Assembly: GCA_034696485.1 (NCBI GenBank)
Contig: JAQIWT010001002.1
Location: 1 to 13,145, forward strand
Length of the DNA: 13,145 bases
Source: Isohypsibius dastychi
Lineage: Eukaryota > Tardigrada > Eutardigrada > Parachela > Isohypsibiidae
Reading direction: 5' to 3'
Shown: piece by piece, positions 1 through 7,147 of the stretch
Position numbering within the stretch: the stretch's first letter is position 1
Layout of the letters: every line of letters starts with the position of its first letter
Program-made: the position numbers and the translations under genes
Notes under the pieces: model-generated
The model's input: the letters and a program-made list of their open reading frames with translations, nothing else
What the model was told of the DNA's origin: nothing
The model's database searches: none

Positions 1-2
1 AA

Positions 3-305
3 GGTCACACGAAAATTCGAAAGTATCTCAATGTTGGAATTGATTACAAACGTGCCTTGTGTTCAGATCAGAACACTTTTTCAAATTTTGGCCTGAAAAG
101 ATCGCTTATCTTCGGTTATGGAGTTGCAAGGAGGAATACTCTCCGTTAAGTAATTTACTGGAAAACTCCTATGTTAAGTCTACGAGAGTTTTCCAGTAAA
201 TTACTGTACGAAGTGTAGCTGAACCTCAGGTTCTCGATTTGGCTACCACGATCCTCAGTGAGATGAAACTGACAGCACTGAAATGGATTGAACATGAGTT
301 ACAAG
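3..305 (+). pseudogene. Decayed gene fragment, copy 1 of a local duplicate
   Basis: The stretch aligns with 6545-6745 in nucleotide sequence. Reading codons from position 3 gives an open frame with residues such as RKYLNVGIDYKRALCSDQ, ending at TAA 147-149. Around 109-135 the frame that best matches the other copy shifts (SVMELQGG), and after a 79-base insertion (136-214) it continues as AEPQVLDLATTILSEMK and LTALKWIEHE up to about 300. No single frame spans it, so I read it as a relic. The family is not recognised; the helical LATTILSEMK part would suit many alpha-helical proteins. The upstream part lies outside the window, and homology to the second copy fades after about 305. Confidence 0.5.
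149..205. repeat. Perfect 20-bp inverted repeat (hairpin)
   Basis: Arms at 149-168 (AGTAATTTACTGGAAAACTC) and 186-205 are exact reverse complements separated by a 17-base loop. The hairpin sits within a 79-base segment (136-214) that is absent from the related copy near 6655, so it looks like a small inserted foldback element. No clear target-site duplication is visible. Confidence 0.8.
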
Positions 306-323
306 ATTCAAGTACAGAAGGGC

Positions 324-602
324 GGGGCATTTATTCGAGACCACTTTCTTTGCGCGGGCCTGCTTTGTTTCTCGAATTTTTCTCCCCAATGTCCAAAAGG
401 ATTGAAACGTGTGATGACGTCAGTGTGGGAGAATCTCGATCAAGTAAAAATAGTTAGTTCTCTCCGACTCCGATCTTGGTCATATCGGGTTAAAATGATG
501 ATCGAGAGTGGTGGCTGTCATATTGAGCACAAATTGAGCCGAAGAAAAAATCTTGAGAATAAAGAAAATTGATGGAAGGAAGTGGTCTCGAATAAATGCA
601 CC
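324..602. mobile_element. MITE-like element with terminal inverted repeats
   Basis: The sequence at 327-350 (starting GCATTTATTCGAGACCACTT) recurs in inverted orientation at 576-599 with one mismatch near the inner end and another at the edge. Weaker inverted similarity continues inward for about 35 more bases (for example CTCGAATTTTTCTCC against the complement of 535-560). The enclosed 279 bp has no credible protein, so it resembles a non-autonomous DNA transposon. I see no convincing target-site duplication and cannot assign a superfamily. Small open frames in it on both strands both begin GAFIRDHFL, which is simply the repeated terminus translated. Confidence 0.55.
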
Positions 603-805
603 TTTCTCTGTATTAGTGACACAGACAGCAAAAGAATGTAGGAGATTAAGGGGGTTGTCCCCAGCCCCCCTCATCCTGAATGCTCCATCCGGCTCTGCGT
701 TCATGACTTCATGTTTCATCTTCATGTTTCATTCGACTCTGTTCCATTCCGCGTATTCAATCAGCTCAGCTATCACCACCCAGAACATCTCAACTGTTTT
801 ATAAA
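603..805. other. Upstream region of the F-box gene
   Basis: About 200 bp between the MITE-like element and the F-box start codon. An open frame runs through from 711 into the first F-box exon in a different frame, but the spliced model starting at 806 explains the downstream domain better. No convincing TATA box is seen; TTTTATAAAATG lies immediately before the ATG and is too close to be a TATA box for this start. Confidence 0.3.
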
Positions 806-1951
806 ATGCAGAAGTCTTGTTTTTGCTGGAATCTGTGCGGGGTGGAGGAAGCTGTTCCGGATGAGGTGCTTGTGGTTAGTGAAAAAGATGAACCGGAATC
901 ATCTCGGGATATTCCAACAGTTTGTGGAGAAGCTAAACCGGAATCTTCTCGGAATCTTCCAACAGTTTGTGAACATGCCGAACCGGAATCATCGCGGAAT
1001 CTTCCAACAGTTTGTGGACAGGCTGAACCGGAATTGCCTGAGGATCTTCCAACACTGGGAACCGTCCATCAATCGTGAGTGTTACCATGTAGTAAACAGC
1101 AAGCCAATTCGCGATCCGAATAGTAGCGAGCAGCTTGGATTACATCTGTTTTTCAGAAGCATCAGCGATCTTCCACGGGAAGTCATGGAAATGATTTTCG
1201 AAGAACTTGATTCTGTCGATCGTAGGAGAATTGAACGGTAAATGATCCAGAAGCAGTTTACTACTTGTCATCCTAATTAGTTCTCTGTTGTAGCGTTTGC
1301 AAAAGATGGCAGCAAATTATTCGAGGAGCCCGGAAGTTCAGTACTCACCTCAAATTCGAATTTCCATCGCACTTCACCAATCTCGAGCAATTCTGTGACT
1401 ACTGGTGTGCTGGACTTCATTACCTGGGCAATCCAGATTTGAAAGTTGTGCATTTCAAATCGCTCCAGATTCCGTATATCACTTACATTGTTGGATCAGA
1501 CCAAATGAGAATGAAGTGCAGACCAGACTCGACCATATTCTGCTGACTTTGAAACATGCAGGGGCTCACTTTGCCAAACTTGATATCATCATCGCTGATT
1601 CCACTGTGGACTGTCCAGTACTGGTTGAACAAAGCTTACCTGCGGAGGCCAAAACAATCCACATAATTCGCTCGGAAATTTCAGCTCGAGACTGGTTTGG
1701 AGGTTACTCAATGTATTTTGAGGAACTACTGTTGGGTGGCACGGAGAATGCACATCAGCAGGTAGTAGAGCTGTTTCGCGGAGCACGGTTAATGATTGCA
1801 GAAGGACCCTTGGAAGCATGTTATATTGCAACATCAGCCTTAATGAGGGCATTACAAATAATCGAAAAGTTTTTTTGGGTTGGTTGGCATTCTGGAGGAA
1901 GAACTCAGGGATTTTGGAGTATCAGATGGATTCCGTGTTGAAGTAAGATAA
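806..1951 (+). CDS. F-box protein with N-terminal 15-residue repeats; exon 3 carries two frame shifts
   Basis: F-box proteins are substrate adaptors of SCF ubiquitin ligases that bind Skp1. Proposed exons are 806-1074, 1157-1237 and 1294 to about 1942. Introns are 1075-1156 (GTGAGT...TTTTTCAG) and 1238-1293 (GTAAAT...TTGTAG), both phase-consistent. Residues 1-89 hold four 15-residue repeats. The F-box follows at about 91-128 (SDLPREVMEMIFEELD, then VCKRWQQII). The C-terminal part has alternating strand-like segments such as HFAKLDIIIADS but no recognised repeat. In exon 3 the frame stops at TGA 1544-1546. Coding sense continues one frame over from about 1505 to 1870 (TRLDHILLTLKHAG to ALQIIEKFF), then returns to the first frame after a T7 run (1870-1876) as ELRDFGVSDGFRVE. 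It ends at a possible donor (GAA/GTAAGA, 1943) or TAA 1949-1951. It may be a pseudogene, contain assembly indels, or use unusual introns. Confidence 0.6.
891..1070 (+). repeat. 45-bp tandem repeat, four copies
   Basis: AACCGGAATC-type units begin at 891, 936, 981 and 1026, exactly 45 bases apart, the last being the most diverged. In the F-box frame each encodes 15 residues of the form EPESSRNLPTVC plus three. Because 45 is a multiple of three, other frames also stay open through the array, which creates a spurious longer frame from 711. Confidence 0.9.
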
Positions 1952-2565
1952 CCTAACTTTTAAAAATGTGGAATGGGACTTCAGACATCAAGCGTTAGAT
2001 AGGGTTCGTTTTTTGATGTGATTGGTGGTTCAACCAAACCTGATCTGATAGCCCATAAGCTAACCTGACATGTTTGACATGGACTACTGTAATCGCTCTG
2101 CTCGTTCATGGTGTTCCTCGTTTCGACTGGTAAAGATTAGCTGGCTGCTGCGCCACGGTATTGTTTTAGTTGTTTGATGTTATTCCAGGATCAGACTTGT
2201 GGACGGCTATTATTGGACGGAGGTGCTGTGAGGACGACCGCTGATGGAGGACATGTTTCCAAACAGACAGCTGATTTTCATTGAAGATTGCATTATCCGT
2301 ACAAAGAAAACGCAAACTTAGTAAATCGCGAAGAAATCCGTTGCTTTCGTTTGCTTACGTGACCTTCGTTAAGCTGGCACACTATATTTCGGTAATCCAT
2401 AACTCGAACCGCAGTCAGCGCACAGCTTGGAATTTACTTGTTACTGCTCGAAACAAATCATTTTTGTAATAAGACCATGAGCTGGGAATATTCAACAGAT
2501 CAACTGAAGTAAGATAGCGACCATGGGTCAAACGGATGAACACAGAAACAACACAACTCCAACTA
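1952..2565 (+). other. Gene-poor region; possible last F-box exon
   Basis: No strong coding signal. If the donor at 1943 is used, the best acceptor is TTATTCCAG ending at 2188. An exon at 2189-2284 would then add about 31 residues (DQTCGRLLLDGG...) to a TGA at 2282-2284. The reading is not protein-like enough to be sure. A short open frame at 2281-2469 has no recognisable features. Confidence 0.2.
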
Positions 2566-2845
2566 CCACGTGCATTGCAAAAAATTTCAGCAGTCAAGAA
2601 TAAAATACGGATCTGTCACAGTTCGAAAGAAGCGTGAATAAGACCACCGCCCTCGTTCTTATCAGGTTGCCCAGATTCTGGTACAGTTTTCCATATCAGC
2701 CCCCTTCGATTCTCCCTTTGAAATCCGGTCGACTTTTTCGCTTACGAGGTGACAAAGTGCTGTTCGATGTTTTTGCCGAAGCTACAAAATACATTCCGTC
2801 AGGCTCACAATGATACTTTCCGCAAGTTAATTCAAAGGCCACCAA
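2566..2845 (-). pseudogene. Broken copy of the INTS13 last exon and flanking DNA
   Basis: About 280 bp closely match 7098-7378, the end of the INTS13 gene, in the same orientation. The copy includes about 64 bp of the last intron with its acceptor (TTTTGTAG/CTTCGG, exon start 2781), the exon (2616-2781) and about 50 bp of 3' flank. The encoded tail SPRKRKSRPDF is kept. Then a CGA-to-TGA change stops it at 2696-2698, and a one-base deletion further on (CAGAATCTGGGCAACC against CAGAATCTACAGAAACC) shifts the frame. Retained intron sequence shows it arose by DNA duplication and not through a processed transcript. Exon 9 of the parent gene is not present. Confidence 0.88.
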
Positions 2846-3372
2846 AAGGTTTGGCCAAAAAGGTTGGTTTTTTGAGTTGTTCATTTGATTTGGTCTTTAT
2901 TTCATCGAGTTGGTGTCTGAATGTTGAATAACCTGCTGGTTGACATACAATACATTCTCCGGCCGATGAGATCAGGACCGTAGGCGGATTTAGCTTTTGT
3001 CACAACGAACAACTGCACGAACTCACAGAATCTAATTCGAATTTTTCATGGATGGTTATATGGAATCTTCCTCCATTAGCTCCCTGACAGAAAAAATTTT
3101 TATAGGGCCATGACCGCGGCCCTCACTTTGTGGTGGATGTTAGCTCACCGGTATTTTCGAACTTTTTTTAACATTTGAGATTTCAACATCACTAATTTAC
3201 ATATTGAGATACGTGAAATGTGAACGCTGAGGTTATGAATGATTTTTTCATGCCACCAGACAAGTTCCCTATCAACAGCATTAGTGGATGAATTTGTTCG
3301 TCATCTGATCTTTTTATACCTTTATCTCGCGATTCAAATGCATTTCTGTCGTGGCTCATAATCGTGACCCAG
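2846..3372. other. Gene-free interval
   Basis: I see no supported gene here. Short open frames lack domain features. A small inverted repeat (GGGCC ATGACCGC GGCCC, near 3107-3124) is the only local structure noted. Confidence 0.4.
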
Positions 3373-3416
3373 AATTAGCCAAGGCTGTAGAAATATTTCT
3401 ACAGCCTTGGAATTAG
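3373..3416. mobile_element. 32-bp perfect palindrome within a 6-bp direct repeat
   Basis: Positions 3379-3410 form a loopless palindrome with 16-base arms (CCAAGGCTGTAGAAAT and its complement). The hexamer AATTAG occurs immediately on both sides (3373-3378 and 3411-3416), as a target-site duplication would. It may be a minimal foldback insertion or the product of template switching at a repair site. There is no coding content. Confidence 0.6.
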
Positions 3417-3590
3417 CAGGCCAAACTTGACATGCACTTCCCTCAACTGTACTTCTCGCGGTACACATCAGAGAGAGAGCACACGGGTCTGCCTCATTTA
3501 TCGGAATAGATCGACGAGCTACATAAGTCTTGCACACAGGCGAGCTGGTTCACTACATATTGATTTTATTTATTCTACCAGTAATGTGGA

Positions 3591-4091
3591 TCACTGCTTT
3601 CTCAAAATTTTGAATGTTGATTTTAATTCCGATAATTGTACTTCCGTCCACGTCTGCGCTGTGCACCGATTTCGTATGTTAGCTGAGATGCTTAATCTTG
3701 TGAAGTGTACATTGAGTAGATGGAAACGGGTCTCCAGCTCATCCAGCACAACCGAGTCTAGAAATGGAATCACTAAATCGATGCTGAAGTTCTGTACGAG
3801 TCTACTTGCATTCTTCGGCCTGACTGACATGGTACGAAAATACTGTGATAACTTGACCACGCTGGCCACTTTCTTCACGTACGCAACACTTTTTCTGTTC
3901 CGTGTCTTTCGGGATTCAACCAAAAACCACATGAAACAAGAGCATGACAAGGTGTTAAAAACCCCAACATGCTGTTGTACTGATACTATACCACTTTTGT
4001 TGGCAAGGGACCAACGGAGTTCTGATTTCAGTGATCTTCTAACAGATACGCTGTGCTCAATGAGATTTTTATTTTGGCAGATCATCATCAT
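3591..4091 (-). pseudogene. Possible relic of an F-box-type protein C-terminal region
   Basis: A 166-codon open frame on the minus strand ends LSELKSTFKILRKQ. Its final 90 residues look protein-like and can be laid against the C-terminal part of the F-box gene. DELETRFHLLNVHFTRLSI resembles NEVQTRLDHILLTLKHAGAHFAKLDI, and TEVQLSELKSTFKIL resembles VEQSLPAEAKTIHII, with the cysteine before it also shared. No F-box is seen upstream, and the frame stops where the F-box protein would continue, so this would be a fragment. A plus-strand frame is also open across this interval, and similarity judged by eye is weak evidence. Confidence 0.3.
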
Positions 4092-4542
4092 TTATTGCGG
4101 GTGCAAATATCCCCCAGTTGCCGCTCAGGATCTGGCTCTCAACAGCACAACTATGGATACTCAAGTGCCGTCACCACTAACGTTATTCATGGGCAATTCG
4201 AACGCAGTACTCTTGTTCATCTGCATGGAGTACCTTTTACTGTGGCTCATGTTAGCATACGACGAATCACAGTGCTCGCGAGAAATCGAACTGTTATTCT
4301 GCCTACCAACAACGCTTTCAATCGGGGTCAAGTTTGCTGTTGCTGTCAACATTTTGGCAACCATCTGGGTTGTGGTCACGGATGCACTGCTGATTTTGCG
4401 TACCCCTGTTATTACAGGTGCCGAAGCGGTCTTTTGGGGAATATGGTACCTTCAGACATTTCTGTTGTTTTTAAATAGTTTTCTGGTTTGGCTGAAATTC
4501 GAAGCACGTACCGCTTTCGTCGACACAACGATGCTCGCCTAG
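4060..4542 (+). CDS. Small multi-pass membrane protein, function unknown
   Basis: From ATG 4060 to TAG 4540-4542 this encodes 160 residues. A hydrophobic N-terminus (MRFLFWQIIIIYCGC, possible cleavage near VAAQD) may be a signal peptide or first membrane segment. Further hydrophobic stretches lie at about 48-67, 88-113 and 120-147, so three to four passes. NST at 28-30 could be glycosylated if lumenal. No family is recognised. The frame stays open upstream to 3427, with an in-frame ATG at 3676, so a longer N-terminus is possible. A splice-acceptor-like TTTTTATTTTGGCAG ends at 4080 and could instead join an unseen upstream exon. It converges on another small membrane-protein gene at 4897-5490. 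Confidence 0.5.
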   Translation: MRFLFWQIIIIYCGCKYPPVAAQDLALNSTTMDTQVPSPLTLFMGNSNAVLLFICMEYLLLWLMLAYDESQCSREIELLFCLPTTLSIGVKFAVAVNILATIWVVVTDALLILRTPVITGAEAVFWGIWYLQTFLLFLNSFLVWLKFEARTAFVDTTMLA

Positions 4543-4896
4543 GCCCTAGATATGGCTTGGTGTAACAGAAACCGCAGCTGGCAGTAACTAAATGTGCGGT
4601 TCTACTACGTACAATACAGTGTAGTCACTTACGACAGTGGTAGCTGCTGCGTAATTCATGGTACTGCAATTTGCAATTTATGCTGATTGGTGGAAGCAAA
4701 CTTACGGGTCTATAAAATCAAATCCACACACAATGATGTCAACTTTCAGTCATAGATTAAGTGATTGAGTTGAATTGCTTGTGACAGCACTGTGCTATAA
4801 CCAATTAAATGTAAACTGTGACACAACACATTCATGAAAAATTGCTATGGAGCTGATTCAGCGGAAAGGCATCAATTCGGAAAAGTCGGAGAACAA
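4543..4896. other. Intergenic region between convergent genes
   Basis: 354 bp of shared 3' flank between the two membrane-protein genes. It is AT-rich with no open frame of note. Plausible but non-canonical polyadenylation-like hexamers (ATTAAA at about 4804, TATAAA at about 4711) are present on the plus strand. Confidence 0.4.
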
Positions 4897-5490
4897 TTAC
4901 ACAGCAGTTGTTTGGATGATTATGGAAGTCGGGGGATCACCTTGTAAGGGTTGGAGAGGTTGAAGAGGGTCCAGTGACAAGGTAGGTGGGGAGGGTTCCG
5001 TATTATCAGTTTGAGGTTGACATTCAGGAAGACTGACAATCAATCCAAGTCGGGCAGGGACCATGAAAAGAGTGCAGCAGAAAACACAAAGGTGAAGCGT
5101 AGTGGATTGAACCTTATATTCGTGCATGGCCTGAACAGCAAGAATTATGGCACAACAAATCTCAGCCATCCAGAGTAAACCGGTCGTCCAAACCACTAGC
5201 CCTCGACTGAAGATGACGAAAGTTGCCAGGTTCTGGTCCCGATGAAAAAGCAGGCATACGAGTCCTAACAAGATGAAAAGGGATGCAAGCAGCTCCCAAG
5301 CCAGTAGGGCATTCCAAAATACAGAGTTCTTGTCCGGGGACAGGAAAGCTGATGTTGTGCCGATAACTCCTACCAAAACGTTGGTGACTGTCATCATTGC
5401 GAGGAGACATTTCCAGACGAGTCGTCGATAAATAACGGACAATGGCATGCATGTGCAGAAGCACTCTTCAAACGCTGCCCAGGCGTTCAT
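4897..5490 (-). CDS. Tetraspan-type membrane protein, function unknown
   Basis: A single-exon frame of 197 residues. The ATG at 5490-5488 is the first after an upstream in-frame TGA and has an A at -3. Four hydrophobic segments lie at about 25-50 (WKCLLAMMTVTNVLVGVI), 58-82 (WNALLAWELLASLFILLGLV), 90-120 and 130-153, with a short cysteine-rich N-terminus (FEECFCTC). A soluble proline-rich tail follows (155-197) containing DPLQPLQPLQGDPP. This four-helix layout with cytosolic ends is common to many unrelated families, and no signature CCG-type tetraspanin loop is seen, so it is not a classical tetraspanin. The spacing of its first two helices, with a VFW motif at the second, loosely resembles the last two of the protein at 4060-4542, so the pair may be diverged paralogs. 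Confidence 0.62.
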   Translation of the reverse strand: MNAWAAFEECFCTCMPLSVIYRRLVWKCLLAMMTVTNVLVGVIGTTSAFLSPDKNSVFWNALLAWELLASLFILLGLVCLLFHRDQNLATFVIFSRGLVVWTTGLLWMAEICCAIILAVQAMHEYKVQSTTLHLCVFCCTLFMVPARLGLIVSLPECQPQTDNTEPSPPTLSLDPLQPLQPLQGDPPTSIIIQTTAV

Positions 5491-6091
5491 TTTTCGGTAA
5501 CTCAATCGTAAATTCAAGGTGCAGAACGTCCAAATGACTTTTTCATCAACTCAAGAAATTTGACAGGATCTCGAAGTAATGCGTATCTAGCGTAGCTAAG
5601 AAATGCTCCTGCCTGATCGTTTGCTCAGTGATCTCTTATCTTATTTCCATTGACTAACGTCTGACACTCGAAGCTAACGATTCCACGGATTGCAAGGTGG
5701 TCATCACATTTAGTTCAGTGACTTTCCACCTGCGTGGGGAAAATCCGGAACGTGCACTTGCAAGAATCCTTCTTCTAAAACATGGGGGGGGGGGGGGGGG
5801 CTTTTTGTTTGTTGACTTGGTAACACAGTCACCCGTAACCGAAGTGGACTAACTCCATACATCACAATCTTCGCTAGGGCAGTGGATTTCTAGCTCAGCC
5901 AATGCTCGAAAACAATCGATCAACGTTCTTCCTTGGTCTTTTGCCACCATTGGGGGGTCATTTTTATGCTAGAGCAAACGGTGCGGGAAATAGGTCTCTA
6001 TAGGGTCTTTCGTTAAGCGCGTAATCTGAGTGGATCTGATTATAAATGGACGCCGGTGAGCGGCCAATCCGAAAGGTTCCCCATATTCGCC
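5491..6091. other. Intergenic region with likely promoter of the minus-strand membrane gene
   Basis: 600 bp without a supported gene. On the minus strand a GATA-type site (AGATAAG, about 5635-5641) lies about 150 bp upstream of the membrane-protein ATG; a function for it is speculative. A 17-base G run lies at 5784-5800. A minus-strand open frame at 5969-6277 overlaps the hypothetical plus-strand ORF and shows no features. Confidence 0.3.
5784..5800 (+). repeat. G17 homopolymer
   Basis: Seventeen consecutive G residues. Such a run can fold into quadruplexes and is a common site of sequencing-length error. Confidence 0.95.
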
Positions 6092-6541
6092 ACCATGAAA
6101 CGTGACCTTTCTGAACTGATCACAATTCGCAAAGGGACGAAAAAGCAGCCCAGCTACCACCCAATTTTTGTTAGGGATCTGATTCGTGATGTTATTCCAA
6201 AGAGCTGGAATCAGTACACTGTGCCGAAGAGTTGCACTTTTAATCAATGGTTTATGTATTTCGTTCAGTGGATTCACCCAACTGAGTCAGATTGTCAATA
6301 TACCAGCTCCGAAGCTGAAGGTACTTCTGTCTATGGGAAAATTGTTCTCACCAGGAGCGTGTACCACGGCGACGTGACAGTTTGTGGCGCAGGCCAATTT
6401 GTGGCAATTAGAGGAACTGTTGTTGGATGTCGATGTGATGAGCGGAAGTGGGAAAACAGCGGTGGCTGGAGAAGCACTCTACATCACCTGTATGTATCTT
6501 GTTGGGTTCGATTTGCAGTTTTGATGGCAGGTAACCAGTAA
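6092..6541 (+). CDS. Hypothetical protein, possibly spliced
   Basis: The ATG at 6092 lies in a near-ideal start context (GCCACCATGA) and opens 149 codons to TAA 6539-6541; the frame is also open upstream to 6056. The protein is basic at the N-terminus (MKRDLSELITIRKGTKK) and rich in aromatic residues in the middle (TFNQWFMYFVQW). A strand-like segment with CGAGQFVAIRGTVVGCRC follows. I recognise no family. An alternative splices 6490-6538 (GTATGT...CCAG, 49 bp) and continues LKSEMLKKSE... to TGA 6609-6611, for 156 residues. That reading enters the decayed fragment at 6545 in a different frame from its ancestral one, so it may be chance. The gene could itself be a remnant. Confidence 0.4.
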   Translation, partial: TMKRDLSELITIRKGTKKQPSYHPIFVRDLIRDVIPKSWNQYTVPKSCTFNQWFMYFVQWIHPTESDCQYTSSEAEGTSVYGKIVLTRSVYHGDVTVCGAGQFVAIRGTVVGCRCDERKWENSGGWRSTLHHLYVSCWVRFAVLMAGNQ

Positions 6542-6544
6542 AAG

Positions 6545-6745
6545 CGAGATGTTAAAAAAGTCTGAATGTTTCCGGAATATGATTGAAAGGGTGTCTTGTG
6601 TTGAGATCTGAAACATTTTCTGTTTTCGGATATGCAGTTACAAGGTGGAGTGGCTGAACATCGCGTTCTCCATTTGGCTACCAGCCTACCACGGTTTTCA
6701 GTGCGATGAAATTGACCACATTGAAATGGGTTCAACAAGATCAGG
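6545..6745 (+). pseudogene. Decayed gene fragment, copy 2 of the local duplicate
   Basis: Matches the window start (copy 1). In the frame that copy 1 keeps open, this copy has three TGA stops, where copy 1 has sense codons, between about 6555 and 6611. Further on it reads DMQLQGGVAEHRVLHLAT, matching copy 1's MELQGG...VAEPQVLDLAT. An 8-base tandem duplication (CTACCA at 6678 and again at 6686) then shifts the frame before MKLTTLKWVQQDQ. It lacks both the 79-base hairpin insertion of copy 1 and about 25 bases near 6620. Function and family are unknown. Confidence 0.55.
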
Positions 6746-7147
6746 CAAACGTCAGTGCGAAGATCTCTATCCTGGTCTCTCTCTACTCTGACCGTGTGAA
6801 CTTGCTCTTCACCGTTTAGTTCACTGCTGGGAATCAGCAGGGCGATTCGACGACGTTCTACGTACAAAGGTGGTGGCGCTATGCTGACATCTTCTACTCT
6901 GGTCTAGCTTATCCTTATCCGTCCTTCTGCGCTCCACAGTTGTCACTAGAAACGTTGTGATGTCTACTGTTGATCGAACTACTGAAAATCTCTAGTAGCA
7001 GTTAACTTGTCATCCGTCGAAAACTTACTTTTGATGCATAGAATAGAAACGCGCTTCAGAAACGGTTTTGATATCATCACGCAAATTTTGTGATTCGCCA
7101 TGTACATTGCAGAGAGTGTAAGCAGGCAGGCATAAAATACGGATCTG
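6746..7147. other. 3' flank of INTS13, no gene seen
   Basis: The interval holds the 3' untranslated region of the minus-strand INTS13 gene and intergenic DNA. The first 50 bp or so next to the gene (7098-7147) are also present in the copy at 2566-2615. No canonical AATAAA was found close to the stop on the minus strand. Confidence 0.35.

Noticed and set aside
415-422. Perfect CRE-like TGACGTCA as a promoter element
   Set aside because: A single 8-base match in 13 kb is close to chance expectation and it lies in a transposon-like element; mentioned only as a possibility.
288-725. Small proteins sharing GAFIRDHFL on both strands
   Set aside because: The shared peptide is the translation of the inverted terminal repeats, not evidence for genes.
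711-1241. A 176-codon open frame running straight into the F-box
   Set aside because: Translation through the repeats gives a basic repeat with no family match, while splicing 1075-1156 with strong GTGAGT and TTTTTCAG sites joins a sensible start at 806 to the same F-box in phase.
6545-6745. Reassigned TGA codons in the second fragment copy
   Set aside because: Three TGAs fall where copy 1 has sense codons, but INTS13 and MATH-BTB both use TGA as stop and the fragment also carries a frameshifting 8-base duplication, so decay explains it better.
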